NCBI GenBank assembly: GCA_946415755.1
Contig: CAMKTS010000030.1
Span: 1-34,105 of the forward strand
Length of the DNA: 34,105 bases
Source of the DNA: an uncultured Prevotella sp.
GTDB taxonomy: Bacteria; Bacteroidota; Bacteroidia; Bacteroidales; Bacteroidaceae
Direction of reading: 5' to 3'
The number at the start of each line of letters is the position of its first letter. Position 1 is the stretch's first letter. This document shows positions 1 to 8,740 of this stretch, piece by piece. The notes under the pieces were generated by a model. The model worked only from the letters and a program-made list of their open reading frames with translations. It did not search any database and was not told the origin of the DNA. The position numbers and the translations under genes are program-made.

Positions 1-52
1 CATCGCCTTCGTAGATATATCCACAAACGGCGCAAATAAACTTTTTCTTCAT
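1..52 (-). CDS. Rubredoxin-like protein, 5' end only
   Basis: The ATG at 52-50 opens a minus-strand frame that runs off the window after 17 codons. The visible residues are MKKKFICAVCGYIYEGD. The Cys-x-x-Cys-Gly-Tyr-x-Tyr-x-Gly-Asp pattern is the first iron-binding knuckle of rubredoxins, small Fe(Cys)4 electron carriers. The lysine-rich start without an extra domain suggests a short free-standing rubredoxin, but a longer protein with an N-terminal rubredoxin module cannot be excluded because the second CxxC lies outside the window. A well-formed promoter sits just upstream (94-125). In anaerobic Bacteroidales such proteins commonly feed electrons to peroxide- or oxygen-reducing enzymes (family knowledge). 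Confidence 0.75.
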   Translation of the reverse strand, partial: MKKKFICAVCGYIYEGD

Positions 53-93
53 AGTTGCATTGTATTTGCTTAGTTAATAATAAAGGATTTTTG

Positions 94-125
94 CAAAGAT
101 AACTAGTTTTTTCGAATCGCCCAAA
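94..125 (-). promoter_or_regulatory. Bacteroidetes-type promoter for the rubredoxin-like gene
   Basis: Read on the minus strand there is a -7 element TATCTTTG (101-94) and a -33 TTTG (125-122) separated by 20 bp. This matches the Bacteroidetes primary-sigma consensus TTTG-N19-21-TAnnTTTG. The start codon follows about 40 bp downstream. Confidence 0.7.
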
Positions 126-150
126 CTTTTCTGAAGAAAAAAATGTAACA

Positions 151-177
151 GGCGCAAAAAAGTCACCAGAATGCGCC
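151..177 (-). terminator. Possible terminator after the SGNH esterase gene
   Basis: The 6-bp arms GGCGCA (151-156) and TGCGCC (172-177) are perfectly complementary around a 15-nt loop. On the minus strand the hairpin is followed within about 6 nt by a T-rich run (144-135). It lies 10 bp beyond the esterase stop codon. The long loop makes it weaker than the terminator at 14189. Confidence 0.45.
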
Positions 178-187
178 CCGCTTCTCC

Positions 188-1186
188 TTATTTGAGCTTG
201 GCTCCCTGACGGAGTACCAGCTTGATTCTGGATTTCTTGGAGAGGTTAGGGTTGTCCCACTCGCCGCCAAGAATCTGAATGACGGGGTTGGGAATGGGAG
301 CCTTCTGAGCGGCAGAGATGGCCTCAGATAGTGTGAGATACTGACCACGCCCCTGGGCATCGACGGTGAAGTCGGCATCAGTACGATAAGCTTTCAAGAC
401 GGGAATCTCTTCGCAAAGGGCATCAGCCAGCAGACGGGCCACACGGTGGGCACCGTAGATGCTGTAGTGTGTATTGTCCTGCTTGCCTTTGGGTTCGCTA
501 GGTTCCTGACCAGGAAGGAACCACATGTGTAGCTTCTTGGAACCCTCGACCCCCATCGACTGTTCCAACTCGTGAGTAATCTTGTTGGCATCGACAAAAT
601 GGACGTTCATACGTTCGGCTACATCTCGAGGAGCAATGCGATAGAGACCGTGAGTGTCGACCAGCGAGTCGCCCTCAACCACCTTAGGGGCATCCTTGAA
701 GGTGGTGTTGCGAAGAGCCTCGTCATCGTCGTTCTTGGCGGGCTTCTGAGCAAAGTTGCGACGTACCACACAGCTCATCAGCACTGGAGTACCGCCGTGC
801 TCGCGAGTCTCGCGAACGTAGCGTGCCAGCATATAATCGAAGGTCGATCCAGGATCTGTATGACGCTTCTCACCGGCCTTCTCGTCGTTATGTCCGAACT
901 GGATGATAACATAGTCGCCCGGACGTATCTTTTCGAGAACCTTCTGCCATCGGCCTTCCCTGAAGAACGAGAGAGAAGAACGGCCATTGAGGGCGTGGTT
1001 GTCGACACGAATATTGTCATCAAAATAGCTCTGTAGGGCCATCGCCCATCCTCTCTCCTGCTTGCCTCCAGAAATGTCTTTGTTGGCTGCAGTGGAGTCG
1101 CCGATAACAAAAATAGTAGTCACGTGGTCTTTGTCAAAGGATGTCAGCACGAAAAGTGTCATGACAGCCATTATCAACTTCTTCAT
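188..1186 (-). CDS. SGNH/GDSL hydrolase, rhamnogalacturonan acetylesterase type, with C-terminal pectinesterase-like stub
   Basis: The 332-aa protein has a plausible signal peptide (residues 1 to about 18). It carries the SGNH hydrolase blocks: GDS with the nucleophile Ser31, the block II Gly68, GHND with Asn100, and DNTH with Asp237/His240 completing the triad. The closest family I recognise is the CE12 rhamnogalacturonan acetylesterases, which remove acetyl groups from pectin; location is probably periplasmic. After the catalytic domain, residues 271-332 (DFTV..G.G.Y.T..EAI.AA, then a beta-strand-like stretch) resemble the first strands of CE8 pectin methylesterases, but the chain stops there. 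This looks like a former two-domain enzyme that lost the rest of its second domain. The gene starts 28 bp after hisS ends, so it may be co-transcribed with it. Confidence 0.8.
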   Translation of the reverse strand: MKKLIMAVMTLFVLTSFDKDHVTTIFVIGDSTAANKDISGGKQERGWAMALQSYFDDNIRVDNHALNGRSSLSFFREGRWQKVLEKIRPGDYVIIQFGHNDEKAGEKRHTDPGSTFDYMLARYVRETREHGGTPVLMSCVVRRNFAQKPAKNDDDEALRNTTFKDAPKVVEGDSLVDTHGLYRIAPRDVAERMNVHFVDANKITHELEQSMGVEGSKKLHMWFLPGQEPSEPKGKQDNTHYSIYGAHRVARLLADALCEEIPVLKAYRTDADFTVDAQGRGQYLTLSEAISAAQKAPIPNPVIQILGGEWDNPNLSKKSRIKLVLRQGAKLK

Positions 1187-1214
1187 TATCTTTAAGTTTT
1201 TTATTGTCGATACG

Positions 1215-2573
1215 TTATTGTATAATTATAGAACAGAGTTCGTCTGCTGTAACCAGCTGCTGCTCACCGGTTTGCATATTTTTCAGCGTCAGCTTTCCCT
1301 GACTGATTTCGTTCTCGCCAGCCAGAGCTACAAAAGGAATCTGCTTGGCATTGGCGTATGACATCTGTTTTTTCATCTTTGAAGCATCAGGGAAAATTTC
1401 GGCTCGAATGCCTCGCGCGCGTACCATATTTAATATAGGGAGACAATAGGCACTTTCTTTATCGCCAAAATTGATGAACAACAACTGAGTAGCAGTGGTG
1501 GAGTCTTTTGGATAGAGGTCAAGTTGATTGAGTACGTCGTAGATACGGTCGGCACCAAACGAGATGCCTACGCCAGAGAGGCCAGGCATACCGAAGATAC
1601 CCGTCAGGTTGTCGTAGCGTCCACCACCCGTAATACTGCCTATTTGAACGTCGAGAGCTTTGACCTCGAAGATGGCTCCCGTGTAATAGTTCAAACCACG
1701 AGCCAGCGTGAGGTCGAGCTGGATTTCATTCTTCAGCCCCACCGTCTTCAGCATATCAAGTATGTATCGGCACTCCTCTACTCCCATCAAACCTGTCTCG
1801 CTGTCGCTAAGCACCTTGGCTATCGTTATGAGTTTCTCATCGTTGCTGCCAGAGAGCATGATAATGGGCTGCAACTGCTGAATTTGCTCGTCACTGAGTC
1901 CGTCTTCGCGAAGTTCGGCATTCACATTGTCGATGCCTATCTTGTCGAGTTTGTCAATGGCTACAGTGATATCAACTATCTTGTCGGCAGCCCCAATAAC
2001 CTCGGCAATGCCAGATAATATCTTGCGGTTGTTGATCTTAATCTGAACACGGATGCCGAAACGACTGAACACCTCGTCAACAATCTGCATCAGTTCTACC
2101 TCACTGAGCAGCGAGTCGCTACCCACCACATCGGCATCACACTGATAGAACTCACGATAGCGCCCCTTCTGCGGACGGTCGGCACGCCAGACAGGCTGTA
2201 TCTGATAACGCTTGAAAGGCAATTGAAGCTCCTCGCGGTGCATCACGACATAACGGGCAAAGGGAACGGTGAGGTCGTAGCGAAGCCCCTTCTCACACAT
2301 CTTGGATGCCAAGTGCAAACTATTGCGTTCCAACAGTTCATCGTCGCTGACCTTGGTCAGACAGTCGCCACTGTTCAGCACCTTGAAGAGCAGCTTGTCG
2401 CCCTCTTCGCCATATTTGCCCATCAGCGTTTGCAACGTCTCCATTGCCGGTGTCTCTATCTGCTGGAATCCGTAGAGGGCATATACCTCACGAATCGTGT
2501 TGAAAATATAGTTGCGCTTGGCCATCTCTACGGGGCCAAAGTCGCGCGTACCTTTAGGAATACTTGGTTTCAT
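1215..2573 (-). CDS. hisS: Histidine--tRNA ligase
   Basis: This class II aminoacyl-tRNA synthetase (452 aa, usual length for the family) charges tRNA-His with histidine in the cytoplasm. Visible landmarks are the N-terminal PKGTRDFGP, motif 1 around IETPAMETL, motif 2 with [19 protein letters not shown] and the following [10 protein letters not shown], the histidine-specific [14 protein letters not shown], and motif 3 [11 protein letters not shown]. The C-terminal roughly 90 residues form the anticodon-binding alpha/beta domain. The start [11 protein letters not shown] is the normal start for Bacteroidales HisS. It lies 48 bp downstream of purA on the same strand, completing a fur-purA-hisS order. 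Confidence 0.97.
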   Translation of the reverse strand: MKPSIPKGTRDFGPVEMAKRNYIFNTIREVYALYGFQQIETPAMETLQTLMGKYGEEGDKLLFKVLNSGDCLTKVSDDELLERNSLHLASKMCEKGLRYDLTVPFARYVVMHREELQLPFKRYQIQPVWRADRPQKGRYREFYQCDADVVGSDSLLSEVELMQIVDEVFSRFGIRVQIKINNRKILSGIAEVIGAADKIVDITVAIDKLDKIGIDNVNAELREDGLSDEQIQQLQPIIMLSGSNDEKLITIAKVLSDSETGLMGVEECRYILDMLKTVGLKNEIQLDLTLARGLNYYTGAIFEVKALDVQIGSITGGGRYDNLTGIFGMPGLSGVGISFGADRIYDVLNQLDLYPKDSTTATQLLFINFGDKESAYCLPILNMVRARGIRAEIFPDASKMKKQMSYANAKQIPFVALAGENEISQGKLTLKNMQTGEQQLVTADELCSIIIQ

Positions 2574-2621
2574 ATTACTTTTTGTTATTAATTAGTAATG
2601 AGCAAGAATACTCATTAAAAA

Positions 2622-3893
2622 TCATTTCCTAACGATGGTTTGAGCACGATCGGGACCGATAGAGATAATCTTGATGGGGGTCTCAAGCTCCTTTTCGAGG
2701 AAGGCGATATAGTCGCTGAACTCTTTGGGGAACTGGGCTTCGCAGGTAAACTGCGTCATGTCCGTCTTCCACCCTGGCAACACCTCGTAGATAGGTTCGA
2801 TACCCTTCTCAATGTCGTAGGGGAAGTCGCGCGTTTCTACGCCATTCACCTTATACGACGTACATGCCTTAATGGTGTCGAAACCGTCGAGTACGTCGCT
2901 CTTCATCATGATGAGTTGAGTAACACCATTCACCATAATCGAATAGCGAAGCGCTACCAGGTCTATCCATCCGCAACGACGCTCACGACCCGTTACGGCA
3001 CCATACTCATGGCCGAGGTCACGAATCTTCTTGCCGGTCTCATCGAACAGCTCCGTAGGGAACGGGCCGGCACCGACACGGGTGCAGTAGGCCTTCATAA
3101 TGCCAAACACCTCGCCAATTTTGTTGGGGCCGATACCCAGCCCCGTGCAGGCTCCAGCACAGATAGTATTCGAAGATGTGACGAAAGGATAGCTGCCAAA
3201 ATCGACATCGAGCATCGTCCCCTGGGCACCTTCGCACAATACGCTATTGCCCTTGCGCAGATAGCCGTTAATCTCGTGCTCTGAATCCACCAGATGGAAC
3301 TGGCGTAAGTATTCGATGCCTTCCAGCCACTTCTTCTCCACTTCGGTAATGTCGTAGTCAAAATGGAGCGACTTCAATATAGCTTCGTGGCGAGCCTTGT
3401 GGGCAGCATACTTCTCCTCAAAGCCATCAAGAATATCGCCTACGCGCAAGCCATTACGACTCACCTTATCAGTGTACGTAGGCCCTATGCCTTTACCTGT
3501 TGTGCCAACTTTATTCTTTCCTTTCTGGGCTTCGTAGGCGGCATCGAGGATGCGATGGGTAGGCATAATGAGATGTGCTTTCTTCGAGATGTGCAGACGT
3601 TCCTTCAACTTATGTCCACTTGCTTCGAGTGCCTTGGCCTCGTCCATGAAGAGGTCAGGAGCCAGCACCACGCCATTACCAATAATATTCACCTTGCCCC
3701 CTTGGAAGATACCAGAGGGAATGGAGCGAAGCACATACTTCTGACCTTCAAACTCCAGTGTGTGGCCAGCATTGGGACCACCCTGAAAACGAGCTACCAC
3801 GTCGTATTGCGGGGTCAGTACATCGACCACCTTACCTTTTCCTTCGTCACCCCACTGCAGACCGAGCAGGACATCAACTTTTCCTTGATTCAT
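2622..3893 (-). CDS. purA: Adenylosuccinate synthetase
   Basis: PurA joins IMP and aspartate using GTP, the first committed step to AMP. The 423-aa protein has the GTP loop QWGDEGKGK near residue 12, GPNAGHT, GTTGKGIGPTYTDK, CEGAQGTMLDVDFG, the TGRERRCGW segment that binds the phosphates and IMP, and the C-terminal SIGPDRAQ guanine-recognition region. The frame stays open for another 22 codons upstream, but those codons overlap the end of fur and are not family-like. The ATG at 3893 gives the expected MNQGKVDVLLGLQWGDEGKGK-type start and overlaps the fur stop codon as ATGA, which implies translational coupling. Confidence 0.96.
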   Translation of the reverse strand: MNQGKVDVLLGLQWGDEGKGKVVDVLTPQYDVVARFQGGPNAGHTLEFEGQKYVLRSIPSGIFQGGKVNIIGNGVVLAPDLFMDEAKALEASGHKLKERLHISKKAHLIMPTHRILDAAYEAQKGKNKVGTTGKGIGPTYTDKVSRNGLRVGDILDGFEEKYAAHKARHEAILKSLHFDYDITEVEKKWLEGIEYLRQFHLVDSEHEINGYLRKGNSVLCEGAQGTMLDVDFGSYPFVTSSNTICAGACTGLGIGPNKIGEVFGIMKAYCTRVGAGPFPTELFDETGKKIRDLGHEYGAVTGRERRCGWIDLVALRYSIMVNGVTQLIMMKSDVLDGFDTIKACTSYKVNGVETRDFPYDIEKGIEPIYEVLPGWKTDMTQFTCEAQFPKEFSDYIAFLEKELETPIKIISIGPDRAQTIVRK

Positions 3894-4384
3894 TTCTTTA
3901 TTGTTTTTTGCAATTTTGTATTGTTCTCTTTTGCACGTCTGGTCAGTTTCGCCTGACACGGGCTACAGATGCCATAAATATAAAGCGTAAAACCATCTTT
4001 GCGGAAACGCTTCAGATGCATGGCATTGATAGCTGCACTGACAGACTGTGACTTAACCTCCGTAACCTTGCCGCACACCGTACATATCTGATGGCAGTGG
4101 CTGTTGTTGTCGTAACATGCCTCATACTTAGTCTGTCCATGGAAACGATGGCGGATGACCAGTCGAAGTTCCATAAAAAGTTTCAGCGTATTATATAAAG
4201 TGGCACGGCTGACGGGAAAGTTACAATCATCTAATTTTTCACCCAACTCCTCCAGGGTAAAATGCCCCGTTATGCTATACACGGCATCCAATATGGCATA
4301 GCGTTCGGGAGTCTTGCGATGCTTGTTCACTTCCAGATAGCTAGTCAGGATATTCCTGACTGTCGTCTTGGTATTGTCTCTCAT
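3890..4384 (-). CDS. fur: Fur-family metalloregulator
   Basis: The 164-aa protein has the Fur layout. An N-terminal winged helix (about residues 10-90) contains the recognition helix VSRATLYNTLKLF. A C-terminal metal-binding and dimer domain follows, with the His-rich NNSHCHQICTVCG and a second pair ICSPCQ, giving the two CxxC knuckles of the structural zinc site. Family members sense Fe, Zn or peroxide; the sequence alone does not decide between Fur, Zur and PerR. It is the first gene of an operon with purA (ATGA overlap) and hisS. I recall the fur-purA pairing as common in Bacteroidales, so a link between metal sensing and this operon may be simply positional. Confidence 0.9.
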   Translation of the reverse strand: MRDNTKTTVRNILTSYLEVNKHRKTPERYAILDAVYSITGHFTLEELGEKLDDCNFPVSRATLYNTLKLFMELRLVIRHRFHGQTKYEACYDNNSHCHQICTVCGKVTEVKSQSVSAAINAMHLKRFRKDGFTLYIYGICSPCQAKLTRRAKENNTKLQKTIKK

Positions 4385-4413
4385 TTTATGTGGTTATACT
4401 GGTTAAAACCGCA

Positions 4414-4446
4414 CAAAATTACTATTTTTTATTGAAAACAACGAAA
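4414..4446 (-). promoter_or_regulatory. Probable promoter of the fur-purA-hisS operon
   Basis: A minus-strand -7 element TAATTTTG (4421-4414) lies 30 bp before the fur start. A -33 candidate TTTCG sits about 20 bp further upstream (4446-4442) and is one base off the TTTG consensus. The surrounding sequence is AT-rich. Confidence 0.5.
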
Positions 4447-4453
4447 TAATTAT

Positions 4454-5089
4454 TTAAAAAAGTTCTAAACTGACACTTTTTAATGCACTTTTTGCCATAC
4501 GCTCGTATACAAGTCCCAATTCTGCGAATCGTGATACGCAGTGCATGGCAGCTTTGCGAACAGAAGGAGTATCGCTTTGAAGTACACAGAGCACCTGATC
4601 AAGAAACTCGTTAATGCCTCGTTCGTTGGGTTCCTGGCCATTCATAAACAAACGTGTCAGCACAAGGTAGCCGCATAGCTGGTCGTACTCCTTGTCAGAT
4701 GCAATCCACTGGAAAGACTTTTCCGCAATATATGGCAGATGTTGCCACAGATTAAAGGCGACCTGCTCGGCCAATTCCTGCGAAGGAAGCTGCTCCATCC
4801 AAATGTCGCATACTTCAGGAAGCATCTTTTCGTGAGGCATTAATAAAGTTGCCAATATCTTGCATTCGCGCACGTTCTCTTTCCACAAAGTAATGGACAG
4901 ATGGTAGAGAGTATCGTCATCTGGTATTTCACGGCGTATCTCATCGGACATCTCGCGCAACCTGGGTAGTGTGACACCCCAATTGAGCTTATAATTCAGC
5001 CCCTTGCTGCGCATAGACTGTGCAACAGCGCCATCCATCAGTTGGTGGAAAGACAGTTTAATATCCTTTATCTTCTCTTGTGTTGTCAT
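4454..5089 (-). CDS. DNA alkylation repair (AlkD-like) HEAT-repeat protein
   Basis: This 211-aa, mostly helical protein resembles the AlkD-type DNA alkylation repair family. Typical features are the early GVTLPRLREMSDEI segment, the LSITLWKENVRECKILATLL helix with its W-x-x-x-x-R-E-x-x-x-L-A pattern, and repeated two-helix units throughout. AlkD itself is a glycosylase that removes bulky 3- or 7-alkylpurines without base flipping. Bacteroidales members are short and I could not confirm the catalytic Trp/Asp set here, so it may be a non-catalytic HEAT protein. It begins 14 bp after the DPP III stop codon, as the last gene of a three-gene operon. Confidence 0.7.
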   Translation of the reverse strand: MTTQEKIKDIKLSFHQLMDGAVAQSMRSKGLNYKLNWGVTLPRLREMSDEIRREIPDDDTLYHLSITLWKENVRECKILATLLMPHEKMLPEVCDIWMEQLPSQELAEQVAFNLWQHLPYIAEKSFQWIASDKEYDQLCGYLVLTRLFMNGQEPNERGINEFLDQVLCVLQSDTPSVRKAAMHCVSRFAELGLVYERMAKSALKSVSLELF

Positions 5090-5103
5090 TGCCTATTCAA
5101 ATT

Positions 5104-7050
5104 TCATATCAGCGTAGCATATTCTCTACTATATCGCAACATCTGGCCGGTATAGCTCTCGTCGTAGTCCACCCGGATATCAGTTATCTCTCCTTGGTTG
5201 TCATACTGAGGAGTCAGCACCGGATTAATAAATCCTTTATATGGAGCCAAGTTCAGTTTCTCATAACGTTGCAGCACCTCGACGTGCAATTCTGGTTCAA
5301 CTCTAACGGCATAGCTTTCTACCAAACGGTGGGCAGCCTCAAAGTCACCCTCACTCTTGATACGCTGTATCTCTGCCAGAAGACGTGCAAACAATTGGCG
5401 CAAGACCATGTAGTCAGTAATTTGAACATACGTTTTCCCATCTCTTTTCTCCATTTTCACAACATCGCCCTGCTCATAACACCAATGGGCTATAAGAGAA
5501 CGGTTACGCATGTGGGCTTCCTCTATCTGGTGGCCAGGCTGAATACGAATCAGCTGCGTCATCAAGCCATTCATCATATAAGTATAATACTGTGACTGAT
5601 AAGCTCTTGCATCAGGCAGAAGCCCTAATTCTACCAGTTTCTCGTCGGCAATGTAATAAAGTGCGAACAGGTCTGCCCGCGCCTCCTCTATCGTGTTGCC
5701 GTATGCCTTTAGCGCATCAGGGTCGGTATCTGGCAAGAGTTGCCCGCTACCGTGTCCCAGGCACTCATGAAGGTCGGTATGTAAGTCATCGCACAGGTCG
5801 CCATACTTCTCTATCATATCCAGTGTTTCCAAGTCAATGACGAACTCCTCCTTAAAGCCATTTCCATGTGCTGCCTTATTATAGGCTTCGGTAATATTGC
5901 TGATGGTGATACTCTTGCTACCGTGCCGGGCACGTATCCAGTCGGCATTGGGAAGATTGATGCCAATAGCCGTCGAGGGATATTCCTCACCTCCAAGCAT
6001 AGCGGCACAGATGACATTGGCTGTAACACCTTTTACATGAGGCTTTCGGAAACGAGGATCTACAGGGGAATGGTCTTCAAACCACTGGGCATTGCTACTA
6101 ATCGTTTGCGTACGCTCAGTTGCCAAAAGGTCTTTGTACTCTACGATACCCTCCCAAGAACCTTTCAGTCCAAGTGGGTCACCATACACCTCTATGAATC
6201 CATTGACGAAATCGACACGTCCTTCGTGCTCCCCAACCCATTCAATACAATATTCATTAAAAATCTGCAAATCGCCTGTTTTATAATACTTTATCAGCAG
6301 CTCTATCACTTTTTCCTGCTGTTCATTTTCTGCAACTAAAACAGCTTTTCCCAACCAATAGACGATGTGCTGGATGGCTTGTGAATAACGTCCTTCGACA
6401 GACCATATATCCTCACAGATAACACCGTCCCGACTCTTAACAAGCGTACTGTTCAGGCCAACAGAAGGTGGAGTCTGACTGTTTGAAAATGATTGTTTAA
6501 GCTGTTGGTAAAAAGACTCTGCCTCCTGCTGGGTGACACCATCGTAGAAGTTACAGGCAGAAGTTACTATCAGGTCTTCACCATCAGTCTTATTGACGCG
6601 CTTGGACAGAATGGTGTCATCAAAAATCACAGGAAACAGCTCCTCGCAGAGTTGTTCTACACTTTCACCATTCCTAAGAGGCAACATGGCGGAATCGGTG
6701 GCTTTGATGGCCTGCCGCAGAAAATCTTCGCAAAAACCAGGACGAAACTTTTCACATCCATAATGGTGATAGATGCCATTGGAAAACCAAATCCGTTTCA
6801 AGTACACTTCCAAAGCCCGGAAGTCATCCGTATCATGCGAGACAGCCGACTGAGTATAAACAGCCTCCAATACCTTACGGATACGCAAGTTAAACTTGCC
6901 ATACTGGTCAAAAGTGATGTCCCGTCCGTAGAGTGTGGCCTGTGAAAGATAATATACAAGTTTCTTCTGTAACAAAGACAATTGCTCAAATCCGTTAAGA
7001 CGATATCTGAGCAATTGAATATCCGCGAAGCGTTCATCCTGATATTTCAT
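5104..7050 (-). CDS. Dipeptidyl-peptidase III (M49 zinc peptidase)
   Basis: DPP III removes dipeptides from the N-terminus of small peptides. The 648-aa length fits the bacterial family. The zinc motif is HECLGH at residues 428-433, the Cys-containing variant known from Bacteroides DPP III, instead of the eukaryotic HELLGH. The second M49 motif EEARAD (455-460) supplies the third zinc ligand. No signal peptide is visible, so it is probably cytosolic and finishes the breakdown of imported peptides. Some databases mislabel this family as dihydrofolate reductase; nothing here supports that. Its ATG overlaps the stop codon of the upstream regulator (ATGA), suggesting that the two are translated together. 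Confidence 0.92.
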   Translation of the reverse strand: MKYQDERFADIQLLRYRLNGFEQLSLLQKKLVYYLSQATLYGRDITFDQYGKFNLRIRKVLEAVYTQSAVSHDTDDFRALEVYLKRIWFSNGIYHHYGCEKFRPGFCEDFLRQAIKATDSAMLPLRNGESVEQLCEELFPVIFDDTILSKRVNKTDGEDLIVTSACNFYDGVTQQEAESFYQQLKQSFSNSQTPPSVGLNSTLVKSRDGVICEDIWSVEGRYSQAIQHIVYWLGKAVLVAENEQQEKVIELLIKYYKTGDLQIFNEYCIEWVGEHEGRVDFVNGFIEVYGDPLGLKGSWEGIVEYKDLLATERTQTISSNAQWFEDHSPVDPRFRKPHVKGVTANVICAAMLGGEEYPSTAIGINLPNADWIRARHGSKSITISNITEAYNKAAHGNGFKEEFVIDLETLDMIEKYGDLCDDLHTDLHECLGHGSGQLLPDTDPDALKAYGNTIEEARADLFALYYIADEKLVELGLLPDARAYQSQYYTYMMNGLMTQLIRIQPGHQIEEAHMRNRSLIAHWCYEQGDVVKMEKRDGKTYVQITDYMVLRQLFARLLAEIQRIKSEGDFEAAHRLVESYAVRVEPELHVEVLQRYEKLNLAPYKGFINPVLTPQYDNQGEITDIRVDYDESYTGQMLRYSREYATLI

Positions 7051-7505
7051 TGTTTGGTGTTGCTTTGTCTTTTGTCTGGTTTATGGTTTCCATGCATCAT
7101 GTGGTTCAGTCGGTATTCACGTGGAGTCATCCCCATGATTTTATAAAAAGAGGCATAGAAAGACTGTCGGTTAGCAAATCCAACCATATCGCTAACCTCT
7201 TCCATGTGTAGTTTCTGATAGCGGCGGTCAACAAGAATGCCCATAGCTTCTTCAATCCGGAACTTGTTGATGAACGAAGTATAGTTCATGTGGAAGCGCA
7301 CATTGACGACTGCAGACACATAGCGAGTGTTGGTACCTAAATCTTCGGCTAATTTCTTGGCTGAGTAATCTTTGTCTTTGTACTTCTTCTGCATCACAAT
7401 GATCTGCAGAATCCTCTCCTTCATGTCGTCCATCAACATAGGACTAACAAGGGTGCGATATACCGCCTCCTTTTTTTTCTTTTCAGTAATGTTATACTTA
7501 GCCAT
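7047..7505 (-). CDS. AraC-family transcriptional regulator without effector domain
   Basis: The 152-aa protein consists almost entirely of an AraC-type double helix-turn-helix. The first HTH covers YSAKKLAEDLGTNTRYVSAVVN and the second EEVSDMVGFANRQSFYASFYK, followed by the typical end GMTPREYR. There is no sugar-binding domain or membrane segment. The ATG at 7505 is chosen because the 16 upstream codons run into the -7 element at 7543-7550. The stop overlaps the DPP III start as ATGA. It probably regulates its own operon, but the signal it responds to is not visible. The basic tail (NHKPDKRQSNTKQ) is outside the HTH core. Confidence 0.85.
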   Translation of the reverse strand: MAKYNITEKKKKEAVYRTLVSPMLMDDMKERILQIIVMQKKYKDKDYSAKKLAEDLGTNTRYVSAVVNVRFHMNYTSFINKFRIEEAMGILVDRRYQKLHMEEVSDMVGFANRQSFYASFYKIMGMTPREYRLNHMMHGNHKPDKRQSNTKQ

Positions 7506-7542
7506 ATACGTTGATTGATTAAATAGTTGAAAATTTCTTTTG

Positions 7543-7550
7543 CAAATATA
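7543..7550 (-). promoter_or_regulatory. -7 promoter element for the AraC-regulator/DPP III operon
   Basis: The minus-strand TATATTTG is a perfect TAnnTTTG match, 38 bp before the chosen start codon. No clean TTTG is seen 19-21 bp upstream, so the -33 part is weak. The region on to the divergent phoH promoter is strongly AT-rich. Confidence 0.55.
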
Positions 7551-7707
7551 CAAAAAAAAAGGAAGATTCCTACATTTTTTTACAAAAATTTACAACAAAC
7601 GTACGTTTTTTTCTTGTTTTATTACAAAAGGGGGCATGCCATATGATTTTAGCAAAACATTTTTCCGTATTTAATTCTATCAACAAAACAAAAAAGTCGA
7701 GTTTCTT

Positions 7708-7738
7708 TTTGTTTTCTGATTACTTATTCGTACCTTTG
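7708..7738 (+). promoter_or_regulatory. Promoter of the phoH operon
   Basis: -33 TTTG (7708-7711) and -7 TACCTTTG (7731-7738) are separated by 19 bp, an excellent match to the Bacteroidetes consensus. Its place inside the upstream extension of the phoH reading frame shows that the frame's early ATG at 7643 is not used. Confidence 0.8.
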
Positions 7739-7765
7739 CAGCCAAATCAACAAACCAACAATGTT

Positions 7766-8740
7766 TTGATAGAGAAGCATATCGTATTAGAGGACATCGA
7801 CCCGGTCTTGTTTTTCGGAACAGGAAACACGCACCTGCAAATGCTGAGGGCTTTATACCCCAAATTGCGCATTGTGGCAAGAGACAATGTCATACGCGTT
7901 TTGGGAGATGAGGAACAAATGGCCTCCTTTGAACTGGCTACCGAAAAAATACGCCAGCATGTGGTACGCTTCAATTCTCTGAAAGAAGAAGACTTGCTGG
8001 ACATTGTCAAAGGCCATCGGACAAGAGATGAGATTCCAGAGGGTGTCGTATGCTATACCATGTCGGGAAGAGCCGTTAAGGCTCGTTCTGAAAACCAGCA
8101 GAAACTGATTGAGGCCTACGAGCAAAATGACATGGTTTTTGCTGTCGGTCCTGCAGGAACCGGTAAGACTTATCTTAGTATTGCCTTGGCTGTTAAGGCC
8201 CTAAAGGAAAAAACTGCTAAGAAGATTATCCTCAGCCGACCAGCTGTTGAAGCAGGAGAAAAACTCGGTTTCTTACCTGGTGACATGAAAGAAAAGATAG
8301 ACCCTTACCTTCAGCCTCTGTACGATGCCTTGGAGGATATGCTTCCACAGGTTAAACTGCAAGAACTGATGGAGCACCACATTATACAGATTGCACCGCT
8401 GGCCTTTATGCGAGGACGAACATTAAGCGATGCCGTAGTAATACTGGACGAGGCCCAGAACACCTCTCCCCAGCAGATTCGTATGTTCCTGACCCGTATG
8501 GGATGGAATACGAAGATGATTATTACTGGCGACATGACACAGATAGACCTACCTCGTTCGCAGAAATCAGGACTTGTGGAAGCAATGAAGATACTGAATG
8601 GTGTGGAAGGCATCGGCTTTGTTGAATTGACACGGAAGGACATTGTACGCCATAAACTGGTAACCCGGATAGTTAACGCATTTGAGAACTATGACAAAAA
8701 ATATGATAATGATGAAAGCATTAACAAGGACAGACTTTAA
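7766..8740 (+). CDS. phoH: PhoH-family ATPase (PhoH-like/YbeZ)
   Basis: This cytosolic P-loop NTPase of the PhoH family is linked in other bacteria to RNA metabolism and ribosome handling. Walker A is GPAGTGKT at residues 128-135 and Walker B is VVILDEAQN with Asp228/Glu229. The N-terminal KH-like region with [20 protein letters not shown] is typical. I place the start at TTG 7766 (reading [14 protein letters not shown]), because this is where Bacteroidales relatives begin as I remember them and because the promoter at 7708-7738 lies within the upstream extension. The length is then 324 aa, normal for the family. Its last 29 bases overlap the start of purC. Confidence 0.9.
   Translation: MIEKHIVLEDIDPVLFFGTGNTHLQMLRALYPKLRIVARDNVIRVLGDEEQMASFELATEKIRQHVVRFNSLKEEDLLDIVKGHRTRDEIPEGVVCYTMSGRAVKARSENQQKLIEAYEQNDMVFAVGPAGTGKTYLSIALAVKALKEKTAKKIILSRPAVEAGEKLGFLPGDMKEKIDPYLQPLYDALEDMLPQVKLQELMEHHIIQIAPLAFMRGRTLSDAVVILDEAQNTSPQQIRMFLTRMGWNTKMIITGDMTQIDLPRSQKSGLVEAMKILNGVEGIGFVELTRKDIVRHKLVTRIVNAFENYDKKYDNDESINKDRL

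Noticed and set aside
5104..7050. Dihydrofolate reductase annotation seen for this family
   Set aside because: The HECLGH and EEARAD zinc motifs identify an M49 peptidase; no DHFR fold signature is present.
7643..7765. Upstream extension of phoH from ATG 7643
   Set aside because: It contains the phoH promoter and encodes a low-complexity Lys/Phe/Ser stretch.
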